From: Streptomyces cynarae
Lineage (GTDB): Bacteria; Actinomycetota; Actinomycetes; Streptomycetales; Streptomycetaceae
Assembly: GCF_025642135.1 (NCBI RefSeq)
Contig: NZ_CP106793.1
Coordinates: 5,920,001 to 5,984,000 of the forward strand
DNA: 64,000 nt
Direction of reading: 5' to 3'
Shown here: one piece after another, positions 29,241-38,330 of the stretch
Position numbering within the stretch: position 1 is the stretch's first letter
Layout: the number at the start of each line of letters is the position of its first letter
Translations under genes and position numbers: made by a program
The notes under the pieces: model-generated
Told to the model about the DNA's origin: nothing
The model's database searches: none
Seen by the model: only the letters and a program-made list of their open reading frames with translations

Positions 29241-29287
29241 CTCAGCCGCGGTCGGCCCGGAGTGATCCGGTGCCGGCCGCGGCTGAG
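29241..29287 (+). terminator. Terminator of the atp operon
   Basis: Perfect 11-bp outer stem CTCAGCCGCGG / CCGCGGCTGAG, extended inward by CGGC/GCCG pairing, 55 bp after the atpC stop; TTTTTT occurs 13 nt downstream. An imperfect dispersed-repeat hairpin (about 29190-29222, CCTCCCAGG...CTGGGGGAG) lies just before it. Confidence 0.75.
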
Positions 29288-29343
29288 GCAAATCCGGGTG
29301 TTTTTTCCGTTCCGTTACCTAGGAGACGAGGAGGTCGGTGTCG

Positions 29344-29790
29344 ATGGTCCTCGCTCTGAGCGTGTGCGGAGTGGTCGTGGCACTCGTACTGGTGGGGCTG
29401 TTCGTCTTCGGCCTCAGGCGCCGCCTCATCCAGCGCTCCGGCGGCACCTTCGACTGCAGCCTGAGGTGGAACGTCCCCGAGGAGCCCGACACCAGCGGCA
29501 AGGGCTGGGGGTACGGCATCGCCCGCTACAACGGCGACCGCATCGAATGGTTCCGCGTCTTCTCCTACGCCCCGCGCCCGCGCCGGGTCCTGGAGCGCTC
29601 GGCGATCGAGGTGGCCGGCCGGCGCGCTCCCGAGGGCGAGGAGGAGCTGGCGCTGCTGTCCGACGCGGTGGTCCTCGCCTGCCACCACCGGGGCACCCGT
29701 CTGGAACTGGCGATGAGCGAGGACGCGCTGACCGGGTTCCTGGCGTGGCTGGAAGCCGCACCTCCCGGACAGCGGGTGAATGTGGCGTAG
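29344..29790 (+). CDS. DUF2550 membrane-anchored protein
   Basis: 148 residues: one N-terminal membrane segment (about 2-24, VLALSVCGVVVALVLVGLFVFG), a short basic stretch, then a soluble domain with FDCSLRWNVPEEP, GKGWGYGIARYNGDRIEWFRVFS and LELAMSEDALTGFLAWLE. The family is actinobacterial and commonly follows atpC; its function is unknown. ATG 29344 is 9 nt after GAGGAGG, a better spacing than GTG 29338 (3 nt), which would add two residues. It converges on the chitinase gene across a shared hairpin. Confidence 0.85.
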   Translation: MVLALSVCGVVVALVLVGLFVFGLRRRLIQRSGGTFDCSLRWNVPEEPDTSGKGWGYGIARYNGDRIEWFRVFSYAPRPRRVLERSAIEVAGRRAPEGEEELALLSDAVVLACHHRGTRLELAMSEDALTGFLAWLEAAPPGQRVNVA

Positions 29791-29795
29791 CAGCA

Positions 29796-29832
29796 TTCAC
29801 CCTCCCCCGAAAGAAGCCCGGGGGAGGGTGAA
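29796..29832. terminator. Bidirectional terminator between DUF2550 gene and chiC
   Basis: Perfect 14-bp stem TTCACCCTCCCCCG / CGGGGGAGGGTGAA with a 9-nt loop, 5 bp after the DUF2550 stop codon and 25 bp after the end of the opposing chitinase gene. Confidence 0.85.
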
Positions 29833-29857
29833 CATCGACTTGACCCTTCGGTCAGGT

Positions 29858-31687
<1,830 letters not shown>

Positions 31688-31737
31688 GCTGCGCCTCCCT
31701 GTCTTGGGGATGGGGAGTGGTGGGCATGACTGAGCCT

Positions 31738-32225
31738 TCACACCCACGGTGCCGCGAGAATAGAAAGGTCTGGACCATAGGTCAATAGGTCTGGACCACT
31801 GTGACGGTCGGTGCGCTGGATCCCCAACTCCTGCGCCAGAACCGCGGCTTGGACCCGGCTGCGCAGCCCCAGCCTTCCGAGGAGACGACTGACGTGGGTC
31901 TTCACGGTGGCCTCGGCCATGTCCAGGCGCCTCGCCGTCTCGGCGTTGGACAGCCCCTCACCGAGGCACGACAGCGCCTCGCGCTCGCGCCGGGTGAGGA
32001 CGTCGAGGACGGCCGGATCCGTCCTGGGCTCCTGTACCGGCCCCGTGGCCAGCTCCGCGATCCGCCGCCGCGTCACCGGGGGAGGGATCAGCCCCTCGCC
32101 GCGCGCCACCGTCCGCACGGCCTCGATGAGGTCCTTCGCCTCCGCGTTCCTCGACAGGAAGCCGGCCGCGCCGGCCCGCAGCGCGCCGAAGACGTACTCG
32201 TGCAGGTCGAAGGCGAGGACGCGGA
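31738..32225 (-). pseudogene. Truncated NarL-type response regulator, probable chiR remnant
   Basis: From about 32225 the minus strand encodes the second half of a receiver domain (FDLHEYVFGALRAGAAGFLSRN, EAVRTVARGEGLIPP) and a complete LuxR-type helix-turn-helix (LTRREREALSCLGEGLSNAETARRLDMAEATVKTHVSRLLGRLGL). The first half, including the phospho-acceptor Asp, is absent and is replaced by an antisense relE fragment. From memory, chiC of S. coelicolor is preceded by the chiS-chiR two-component genes; here no kinase remains on this side. The frame could still be translated from some upstream start, but it would not be a normal response regulator. Confidence 0.75.
31757..31798 (-). promoter_or_regulatory. 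chiC promoter with two 12-bp operator repeats
   Basis: On the minus strand, -35 TTGACC (31785-31780) and -10 TATTCT (31762-31757) are 17 bp apart. TGGTCCAGACCT occurs twice, at 31787-31798 just upstream of the -35 and at 31766-31777 inside the spacer, 21 bp apart (two helical turns). Such direct repeats are known at Streptomyces chitinase promoters and overlap the DasR-site consensus. Expression is expected to respond to chitin-derived sugars and glucose. Confidence 0.8.
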
Positions 32226-32226
32226 C

Positions 32227-32367
32227 GTGAAGAAGTCCCCCGGGCACGACGACCTCTACCGGCTCCGCGTGGGCGCGTGCCGGATCGCCTACGTGATCGA
32301 TGACGGCAAGCTCGTCGTCCTCGTCGGCGAAGTGGGCCATCGTCGGGAGGTCCACCGTCGACTCTGA
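32227..32367 (+). pseudogene. RelE-family toxin fragment
   Basis: 46 codons encode SPGHDDLYRLRVGACRIAYV, then IDDGKLVVLVGEVGHRREVH and a stop, matching the C-terminal half of RelE/StbE-type ribosome-dependent mRNA interferases (pattern YRLRVG-x-RxxYxI and VGHRxxVY). The N-terminal helices are missing and no antitoxin is visible. The upstream end meets the truncated response regulator at about 32226, so a single rearrangement probably removed both 5' halves. Confidence 0.75.
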
Positions 32368-32451
32368 AGCCGGCGGAGCCCGGACACCGCTGCCACCGGT
32401 CCGACGCCGCGCCGTACGCTGACCCGGCGACAGGCGGTCAAGGGAGGGTGT

Positions 32452-33141
32452 ATGGGCGACGCGGTCGGGGCGGTGCTGGTCGTGGACGACGACGCGGCCA
32501 TCCGGCGCTCGCTGGAGCGCGGCCTCAGGCTCAGCGGGTTCCGGGTGCGGACCGCCGAGGGCGGGGCCGAGGCGCTCGCCGTCATCCGGGACGCACCGCC
32601 CGACGTGCTCGTCCTCGATGTGTCGATGCCGGGTATGAGCGGCATCGAGGTGTGCACCCGGCTCCGCGACGACGGCCAGGACCTGCCCGTCCTCATGCTC
32701 TCCGCGCTGGACGAGACCGCCGACCGCATAGCCGGCCTCCAGGCGGGCGGCGACGACTACCTCGTCAAACCCTTCGCCCTCCAGGAACTCGTCCTCAGGC
32801 TACGCGCCCTGCTGCGCCGTCGCCCGCCCGCCGACCGGGACGTGCTGCGCGTGGCCGACCTGGTGATCGACCCGGCGGCCCGCACCGCCCACCGCGACGG
32901 CCGTCCACTGGAGCTGACGCGGCGCGAGTTCGAACTCCTCGAGGTGCTCGCCCGCAACGTCGGCCTCGTCCTCACCCGCGACCAGCTCCTGGAACGCGTA
33001 TGGGGCTACGACTTCGACGTCCGCACCGACGCCGTCGACACCTTCGTCAGCTATCTGCGGCGCAAGCTGGAGGCACAGGGGCGGCCACGGCTGATCCACA
33101 CCGTGCGCGGCGTGGGCTTCGTCCTGAGGGAACAGCCGTGA
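32452..33141 (+). CDS. OmpR-family response regulator
   Basis: 229 residues: receiver domain (1-120) with VLVVDDDAAIRRSL, phospho-acceptor Asp56 in VLVLDVSMPG and Lys in DDYLVKPFALQEL, then a winged-helix domain (about 130-227) with LTRREFELLEVLARNVG, VWGYDFDVRTDAVDTFVSYLRRKLE and HTVRGVGFVL. It resembles the MprA/PrrA group. The stop overlaps the GTG of the kinase gene by 4 bp. Inducing signal and targets are unknown. The exported-protein genes downstream are possible targets by position only. Confidence 0.93.
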   Translation: MGDAVGAVLVVDDDAAIRRSLERGLRLSGFRVRTAEGGAEALAVIRDAPPDVLVLDVSMPGMSGIEVCTRLRDDGQDLPVLMLSALDETADRIAGLQAGGDDYLVKPFALQELVLRLRALLRRRPPADRDVLRVADLVIDPAARTAHRDGRPLELTRREFELLEVLARNVGLVLTRDQLLERVWGYDFDVRTDAVDTFVSYLRRKLEAQGRPRLIHTVRGVGFVLREQP

Positions 33142-34601
33142 GACTGTCCACCCGTATCGGACTCGCCGTGGGACTGACCGTCCCGCTTCTCGTGCTGGCC
33201 TCCGGCTGGCTGTTGCTGCGCCTGGTCGCCCGCGACCTGCACCAGGAGGAGGACCGCCATCTGCGCACCCGGGCCGCCGCCGTGGCCCCGGACGCACGCT
33301 CCCTGCTGCGCGCGGCCGCCGCCGGTCGGCCCAAGGCGGCCGACACCCGCGAACGCCGGCTCTACACCGCGGCCCTCGACGTCGGCGTACGCGTCGTCGG
33401 ACCGGACGCCACCTTCAGCGGCGGGCCCCAGCCCGACGCCTCGGTCGCCCTGCCGGCCGAGGCCACCGCGCCGGTCACCGTCCGGGACGCCGGCCGCAGC
33501 TGGCGGGCCCTGTCCAAGCCGATCGAGGGCCCGCAGGTCTCCGGCACCCTGTGGGTCTTCCAGCCCGACACCGCCGACCGCACCCAACTCCGCCTCGTCC
33601 GGCGCCGCGTCGTCATGACCGCGCTGCTCGCCGCGCCCCTGTCCGGCCTGCTCGCCTGGGGCCTCGCCACCGGCGCCACCGGCCCGCTGCGCCGCCTCGG
33701 CCGCCGTACCGCGGGCCTCGACCCCCGCACCAGCACCACCCGGCTGCGCCACGAGCCGACCGGCGTGAAGGAGGTCGACGAACTCGCGGCCACCCTGCGC
33801 ACCGTCCTCGCCCGCTACGACGAACAGGCCGCCCGCACCGCCGAGGCCCTGGACACCGCCCGCTCCTTCTCCGCCGCCGCCTCCCATGAACTGCGCACCC
33901 CGCTGATGAGCATGGGCACCAACCTCGACATCCTCGCCGACCACCCCGACCTGCCGGAGCCGGACCGCACGGAAGTCCTCACCGACCTGCGCCGCGAGCA
34001 CGCCCGGCTGCTCGGACTGCTGGTGATGCTGCGCCAGCTGGGGCGTGGGGACCTGGTGGAGGAGGAAGCGTTCCGCGCGGTCGACGTGACGGAGGCCGCG
34101 GACGCGGCGGTCGCCGAGGCCCGGCGCCGCGCCCCGGACGCCCGCATCACGTCGAGCGCGCAGCCGGGGCTCACCGTGCACGGCTGGGAGCCCGGACTGC
34201 GGCTGCTGCTCGACAACCTGCTCGCCAACGCGCTGGCCCACGGACGGGACGGGCAGGGCGGGGCGGCCGTGACGGTCGGCGTACAGGAAGACGGCCAAGA
34301 GGTCGTGATCACGGTGGACGACCAGGGGCCCGGGGTCCCGATCGAGGCCCGCGCCCGGATCTTCGAACGGTTCCAGCGGGGGCCGGACAGTGCTGGCTCC
34401 GGGCTCGGCCTCACCCTGGTCGCGCAGCAGGCGGCGCTGCACCGGGGGAGCGTCACGGTGACGGACGGCCCGGACGGGGCGGGGGCGCGCTTCGAGGTAC
34501 GGCTGCCCAGGGCGGGCGGGGCGCTGCCCGCACGGCGGGACTGGCTGATCGGTACAGCAGGGGCAAACCGGTCACAGAGTTCCCACAAAGACGGCTCCTA
34601 G
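33138..34601 (+). CDS. Sensor histidine kinase
   Basis: 487 residues. Two membrane segments (about 7-29 and 155-180) flank a roughly 125-residue extracytoplasmic sensor region; a HAMP-like segment follows, then the dimerisation domain with phospho-acceptor His250 in AASHELRTPLMSM, and the HATPase domain with N box LLDNLLANALAHG, G1 VDDQGPGVP and G2 SGLGLTLV. GTG 33138 overlaps the stop of the response regulator, so the pair is made together. Confidence 0.93.
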   Translation: MRLSTRIGLAVGLTVPLLVLASGWLLLRLVARDLHQEEDRHLRTRAAAVAPDARSLLRAAAAGRPKAADTRERRLYTAALDVGVRVVGPDATFSGGPQPDASVALPAEATAPVTVRDAGRSWRALSKPIEGPQVSGTLWVFQPDTADRTQLRLVRRRVVMTALLAAPLSGLLAWGLATGATGPLRRLGRRTAGLDPRTSTTRLRHEPTGVKEVDELAATLRTVLARYDEQAARTAEALDTARSFSAAASHELRTPLMSMGTNLDILADHPDLPEPDRTEVLTDLRREHARLLGLLVMLRQLGRGDLVEEEAFRAVDVTEAADAAVAEARRRAPDARITSSAQPGLTVHGWEPGLRLLLDNLLANALAHGRDGQGGAAVTVGVQEDGQEVVITVDDQGPGVPIEARARIFERFQRGPDSAGSGLGLTLVAQQAALHRGSVTVTDGPDGAGARFEVRLPRAGGALPARRDWLIGTAGANRSQSSHKDGS

Positions 34602-34650
34602 CCTCCGCGGCGTCGGACGGACGACGGGCCGTCCGGGAACGGAGGAGGAC

Positions 34651-35073
34651 ATGGACGTACGACGACGGCGCACCCTGCTCGCGGGTCTTGCCACGGCCGT
34701 GCTGCTGGTGAGCGGGACCGGGGCGGCCGCCGCGGAGACGTCACCCGCGCCCGCGTCCGCGCACACGGCCGAGGCGGCGCCCAAGGGCGACGGGGCGAAG
34801 GCGCTGTGCAAGCGGGTGCCGAAGATCGACCGGCGCATCGACCGCGCGCTGAAGCGGCTGGAGGGCGGAGCGGGCGTCAAGGGCTCCGTCGCCCGGCTGC
34901 AGCAGCGCGTGGACAACGCGAAGAAGGCGGGCCACGAGGAGATCGCGACCTATCTCCAGGACCGGCTCACCTTCCGCAAGTCGCTGGTGACCACGCTTCA
35001 GCAGCGGCAGAAGGACCTGGCCGGGGTCAAGACGTGGTGCGCGGACAACGACAACGGCAAGGCGGCGAGCTGA
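34651..35073 (+). CDS. Small exported protein of unknown function
   Basis: 140 residues with a signal peptide: basic MDVRRRRT, hydrophobic LLAGLATAVLLVSGTGAAAA, probable cleavage near AAAA-ET. The mature part has two cysteines (CKRVPKIDRRIDRALKRLE and KTWCADND) that could form a disulphide around a helical, Lys/Arg/Gln-rich region. GGAGGAGG precedes the ATG. It lies 49 bp after the kinase gene and overlaps the lipoprotein gene, suggesting one operon. No family is recognised. Confidence 0.75.
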   Translation: MDVRRRRTLLAGLATAVLLVSGTGAAAAETSPAPASAHTAEAAPKGDGAKALCKRVPKIDRRIDRALKRLEGGAGVKGSVARLQQRVDNAKKAGHEEIATYLQDRLTFRKSLVTTLQQRQKDLAGVKTWCADNDNGKAAS

Positions 35074-35306
35074 TGCGTCGCGGGCTGCGGGCGGCCGCCC
35101 CCGTGGTGGCCCTCCTCGTCGGCCTCACCGCGGGCTGCGCCCGGGACCACGGGACGGCGGCCACGCCGGTGTCGTCCGGTGGCCCGTCAGCGACGCCGTC
35201 CGCCGCCCCGTCCGGGTTGGCGGACATGCAGAAGAAGGTGGCCGCCGCGGAGTCCGCGCTCGCGCAGGCGGACCGGGACGCGTCCCAGGACGGCACCGGC
35301 CGCTGA
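35073..35306 (+). CDS. Small putative lipoprotein
   Basis: 77 residues. A short basic start, a hydrophobic stretch and the lipobox LTAGC place the lipidated cysteine near residue 22. A Ser/Thr/Pro linker (TPVSSGGPSATPSAAPSG) and a short helix (LADMQKKVAAAESALAQADRDA) follow. The ATG overlaps the stop of the preceding exported-protein gene (TGATG), so the two are coupled. Function unknown; it could be a membrane-side partner of its neighbour. Confidence 0.72.
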   Translation: MRRGLRAAAPVVALLVGLTAGCARDHGTAATPVSSGGPSATPSAAPSGLADMQKKVAAAESALAQADRDASQDGTGR

Positions 35307-35314
35307 CCGGGCCG

Positions 35315-35362
35315 GGGAGCGCGCCCCGCGGCTCAGGGCTGGGAGCGCGCCCCGCGGCTCAG
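35315..35362. repeat. Pair of 22-bp direct repeats at the end of the adenosyltransferase gene
   Basis: GGGAGCGCGCCCCGCGGCTC plus AG occurs at 35315-35336 and again at 35341-35362. The second copy overlaps the last codon and stop (35359-35361) of the gene on the minus strand. A recent short tandem duplication is the simplest explanation. Confidence 0.8.
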
Positions 35363-35931
35363 CGCTCCCCGCCCGGCACCCACAGCACGTCCCCGGTCTC
35401 CTTGTTCGCGTACCGGGCGAGAATGAACAGCAGGTCCGAGAGCCGGTTCAGATACGTGGCCGTCAGGGGGTTCATCACCTCGCCGTGGACCTCCAGCGCG
35501 GCCCACGTGGAGCGCTCGGCACGTCGTACGACCGTGCACGCCTGGTGCAGCAGGGCCGCGCCGGGGGTGCCGCCGGGCAGGATGAACGAGCGCAGCTTCT
35601 CCAGGTCGGCCAGGAAGCGGTCGCAGTCCGCCTCCAGCCGGTCGATGTAGAACTGCTCGACCCTCAGCGGCGCGAACTCCGGGTTCTCGACCACCGGCGT
35701 CGACAGGTCCGCGCCCACATCGAACAGGTCGTTCTGCACGCGGGTGAGGACCTTGACAACTGCGTCGCTCAACCCGCCCAGCGCGATCGCGGTGCCGATC
35801 ACCGCGTTCGCCTCGTTGGCGTCCGCGTACGCGGCGATCCGCAGGTCGGTCTTCGGCACCCGGCTCATGTCCCCGAGGTGCGTCGTGCCCTTGTCGCCGG
35901 TCCGCGTGTAGATGCGCGTGAGATTGACCAT
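35359..35931 (-). CDS. PduO-type ATP:cob(I)alamin adenosyltransferase
   Basis: 190 residues. It transfers the adenosyl group of ATP to cob(I)alamin, making coenzyme B12. The ATP-binding N-terminus TRIYTRTGDKGTTHLGD and the C-terminal RRAERSTWAALE and NRLSDLLFILARYANKE are family signatures (MMAB/PduO). Its product is the cofactor of the methylmalonyl- and isobutyryl-CoA mutases; MeaB, the epimerase and a mutase large subunit are encoded later in this window. It is encoded opposite to the small exported-protein genes and ends 52 bp from the lipoprotein stop. Confidence 0.94.
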   Translation of the reverse strand: MVNLTRIYTRTGDKGTTHLGDMSRVPKTDLRIAAYADANEANAVIGTAIALGGLSDAVVKVLTRVQNDLFDVGADLSTPVVENPEFAPLRVEQFYIDRLEADCDRFLADLEKLRSFILPGGTPGAALLHQACTVVRRAERSTWAALEVHGEVMNPLTATYLNRLSDLLFILARYANKETGDVLWVPGGER

Positions 35932-35944
35932 GCGACCAGCGTAG

Positions 35945-36694
35945 TTACGCCCCGGCCGTCCGGAACACCCGTGTGCCCACCGTCACGGCGAGCGCCGCGG
36001 AGCCGACGGCGACGAGAACGCCGTAGAGCATGTGCGCGCTCGTGTACTGGCCGACGTAGGCGTCGCGCACCGCGTCCACCAGATAGCGGAACGGGACGAA
36101 GTGCGAGAGCACGTCCAGCCAGCCGGGCGCGAGGGTCATCGGGAGCATCAGGCCGGACAGCAGCATCGACGGCATCGACACCGCGTTGATCAGCGGCCCG
36201 AACTCCTGCGGGGTACGGACCTTCATCGCCGTCGCGTACGACAGCGAGGCCAGCGAGAGCGTGAGCACGGCGACGAACGCGAAGCCGATCAGGATGCCCG
36301 GCAGCGGTGCGCGCAGGCCCATCGCCAGCGCGGCGAGCACCAGCAGCACTGCTTGGAAGACGAAGACAGTGGCGTCACGCAGGACTCGGCCGAGGAGGAG
36401 GGCGAGGCGGCTGACGGGGGTCACACGCATCCGCTCCACCACCCCCTGGGCGTTCTCCATGATGATCGTGAAGCCCGCGAACAGCGCGCCGAACAGGCCG
36501 AGTTGGAGCAGCAGCCCCGGAACCAGCACCTGCCAGGAGCTCCCCGCCTCGCCCAACGGGAGGTCGGTGAGCAGCGGGCCGAAGAAGAGGAGGTACAGGA
36601 GCGGCGTCAGCACGCCGAAGAGCAGGGCGAAACGGGAGCGCAGGGACTGGCGGAGATAGCGGCCGTAGATGAGGGCCGTGTCATGGAGAAGCAT
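35945..36694 (-). CDS. ABC-2 type exporter permease
   Basis: 249 residues with six membrane helices in the DrrB/ABC-2 arrangement: YGRYLRQSLRSRFALLFGVLTPLL at the N-terminus, an amphipathic segment EGVVERMRVTPVSR-like (here QGVVERMRVTPVSRLALLLG) and a final pair of helices near the C-terminus. It starts 9 bp after the ATPase gene, forming a two-gene exporter for an unknown, probably hydrophobic compound. A TetR gene is divergent. It ends 13 bp from the start of the adenosyltransferase gene. Confidence 0.9.
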   Translation of the reverse strand: MLLHDTALIYGRYLRQSLRSRFALLFGVLTPLLYLLFFGPLLTDLPLGEAGSSWQVLVPGLLLQLGLFGALFAGFTIIMENAQGVVERMRVTPVSRLALLLGRVLRDATVFVFQAVLLVLAALAMGLRAPLPGILIGFAFVAVLTLSLASLSYATAMKVRTPQEFGPLINAVSMPSMLLSGLMLPMTLAPGWLDVLSHFVPFRYLVDAVRDAYVGQYTSAHMLYGVLVAVGSAALAVTVGTRVFRTAGA

Positions 36695-36703
36695 CTGATC
36701 GTC

Positions 36704-37486
36704 CTATACGGCTACGGGGGCGGCGTCCGTCGGCGCGGGGCCGCGTCCGGTGATGGCGAGGAACGTGTCCTGGAGCGTGGCGTCGATCGAGCCGCCGTAC
36801 TCCAGCTTCAGCCCGCTCGGCGTGCCCTCGGCGGCGACCGTGCCGTGGTCGACGACCACGAGCCGGTCGGCGAGGGCATCGGCCTCGTCCAGGTAGTGAG
36901 TGGTCAGGAAGACGGTCGTCTCGTGCCGGTCCCGCAGTCGACGGACCAGCTCCCACAGGTCGGCGCGGCTGGCGGGGTCCAGTCCTGTCGTCGGCTCGTC
37001 CAGGAACAGCACCTTCGGGCGGTGCATGAGCGCCATCGCGATGTCCAGGCGGCGTCGCTGGCCGCCGGAGAGCGCGCCCGTCCTGCGGTCGAGCAGTTCG
37101 GTGAGGTCGAGGTCATGAGCCAACTCGTCGGCCCGCTCGACTGCCTGATGTTTCGGCAGGCGGTACAGGCGGCCCTGGGTGACCAGCTCCTCCCGCACGG
37201 TGATCTGCGGATCCACGCCTCCGGACTGCGCCACATACCCGCATGCCCTGCGCACTCCGACGGGGTCCGTGGCCAGGTCGCAGCCGGCGACGGTCGCCGC
37301 GCCGCCGGTGGGTTTCAGCAGGGTCGTCAGCATGCGGAGGGTCGTCGTCTTGCCCGCGCCGTTGGGTCCGAGGAAGCCGAGGATCTCGCCCTCCCGCACG
37401 GTGAGGTCGATCCCCCGCACCGCCTCCACCGGGCCCCGCTTGGTCTGGAAGGTACGGGCCAGACCGGCCGTACTGATGATGGTCAT
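36704..37486 (-). CDS. ABC exporter ATPase, DrrA-like
   Basis: 260 residues. Walker A GPNGAGKTTTL, Q-loop in YVAQSGGVDPQITVREEL, signature LSGGQRRRLDIAMALMH, Walker B LFLDEPTTGLDPASR and the switch His in FLTTHYLDEADALADR are all intact. The sequence is of the drug-exporter (DrrA) branch. It is probably controlled by the divergent TetR repressor 79 bp away. Confidence 0.92.
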   Translation of the reverse strand: MTIISTAGLARTFQTKRGPVEAVRGIDLTVREGEILGFLGPNGAGKTTTLRMLTTLLKPTGGAATVAGCDLATDPVGVRRACGYVAQSGGVDPQITVREELVTQGRLYRLPKHQAVERADELAHDLDLTELLDRRTGALSGGQRRRLDIAMALMHRPKVLFLDEPTTGLDPASRADLWELVRRLRDRHETTVFLTTHYLDEADALADRLVVVDHGTVAAEGTPSGLKLEYGGSIDATLQDTFLAITGRGPAPTDAAPVAV

Positions 37487-37565
37487 GGCCCCAGAAAAAC
37501 AGAATCCATGAAAGTTTGCAATGACTCCAAGATTTGAGATGCCCCAGCGAAGCTAGGATCGAGGT
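37487..37565. promoter_or_regulatory. Divergent promoter region, ABC exporter and TetR gene
   Basis: 79 bp, visibly A+T-richer than its surroundings. For the TetR gene a TAGGAT -10 hexamer at 37554-37559 lies 6 bp before the ATG at 37566, so that mRNA is probably leaderless; no good -35 is seen. A clear palindromic operator could not be identified by eye. Confidence 0.5.
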
Positions 37566-38207
37566 ATGGCAGAGGGGCTCAGGGAGCGGAAGAAGCGGCA
37601 GACCCGGCAGTACATCTCCGATGTCGCCACGGGCCTGTTCCTGGAGCGCGGCTTCGACGCGGTGACGGTCGCGGAGATCGCGGAAGCGGCGGACGTCTCC
37701 GTCAACACCGTCTACAACTACTTCCCCGCCAAGGAGGACCTGTTCCTCGACCGCTCCAAGGGGGTGGTGGACCGCCTGGCCCGCTGGGTGCGCGGGCGCG
37801 AGAAGGGTGAGTCGGCCGCCGCGGCCGTCCTGCGCGAACTGCGTGACGAGCTCACGGCGGTGTCGCCGCGATTGGGGCTGATGGAGGGATATGACCGCTT
37901 CATGAGGGTCATTCACGAGGCCCCGGCTCTCCGGTCCCGCCTGTGGGCCATCGGCCAGGAGGTCCTCGACAACCTCGAAGCCGCCCTGCGTGAGGAGACC
38001 GGTGCCGCCCCCGACGACCCGCTGCCCACCCTGATCGCCGGTCAGGTCAACTGGGTTCACCAGACGGTCATGGCCGCCATCGGCCGGGAGATGATGGCCG
38101 GGCGCAATCCGGACGAAGTGTCACGCGAGGTGCTCGTGCTTCTCGACGAGATGGAGGAGCTGTTGAGCGAAAAGGTGCTCAAGTACGCCGTCCGTGCCCC
38201 GGAATGA
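37566..38207 (+). CDS. TetR-family transcriptional regulator
   Basis: 213 residues. The N-terminal helix-turn-helix is typical: RKKRQTRQYISDVATGLFLERGFDAVTVAEIAEAADVSVNTVYNYFPAKEDLF (about 7-60, quoted in overlapping parts only as family pattern 'GFDAVTVAEIAEAADVSVNT'). The C-terminal ligand-binding domain is helical and unassigned. It is divergent from the DrrAB-like exporter, so it most likely represses that operon and itself in the absence of a ligand. Confidence 0.92.
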   Translation: MAEGLRERKKRQTRQYISDVATGLFLERGFDAVTVAEIAEAADVSVNTVYNYFPAKEDLFLDRSKGVVDRLARWVRGREKGESAAAAVLRELRDELTAVSPRLGLMEGYDRFMRVIHEAPALRSRLWAIGQEVLDNLEAALREETGAAPDDPLPTLIAGQVNWVHQTVMAAIGREMMAGRNPDEVSREVLVLLDEMEELLSEKVLKYAVRAPE

Positions 38208-38330
38208 CCCGTGCCGGTGTGATGTCCGTCATCTGAGACGTGACGCGCGTTACTAACCGGTCACACCGGCCCTCACGAGCGCTAGTGTCCGCCCAGAGAG
38301 GCATAGAAGGCGCGTCAGGGGAGTCGCACA

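Noticed and set aside
32448..34601. Response regulator-kinase fusion frame
   Set aside because: The part before 33138 is an out-of-frame reading of the response regulator gene; the kinase has its own GTG overlapping the regulator stop.
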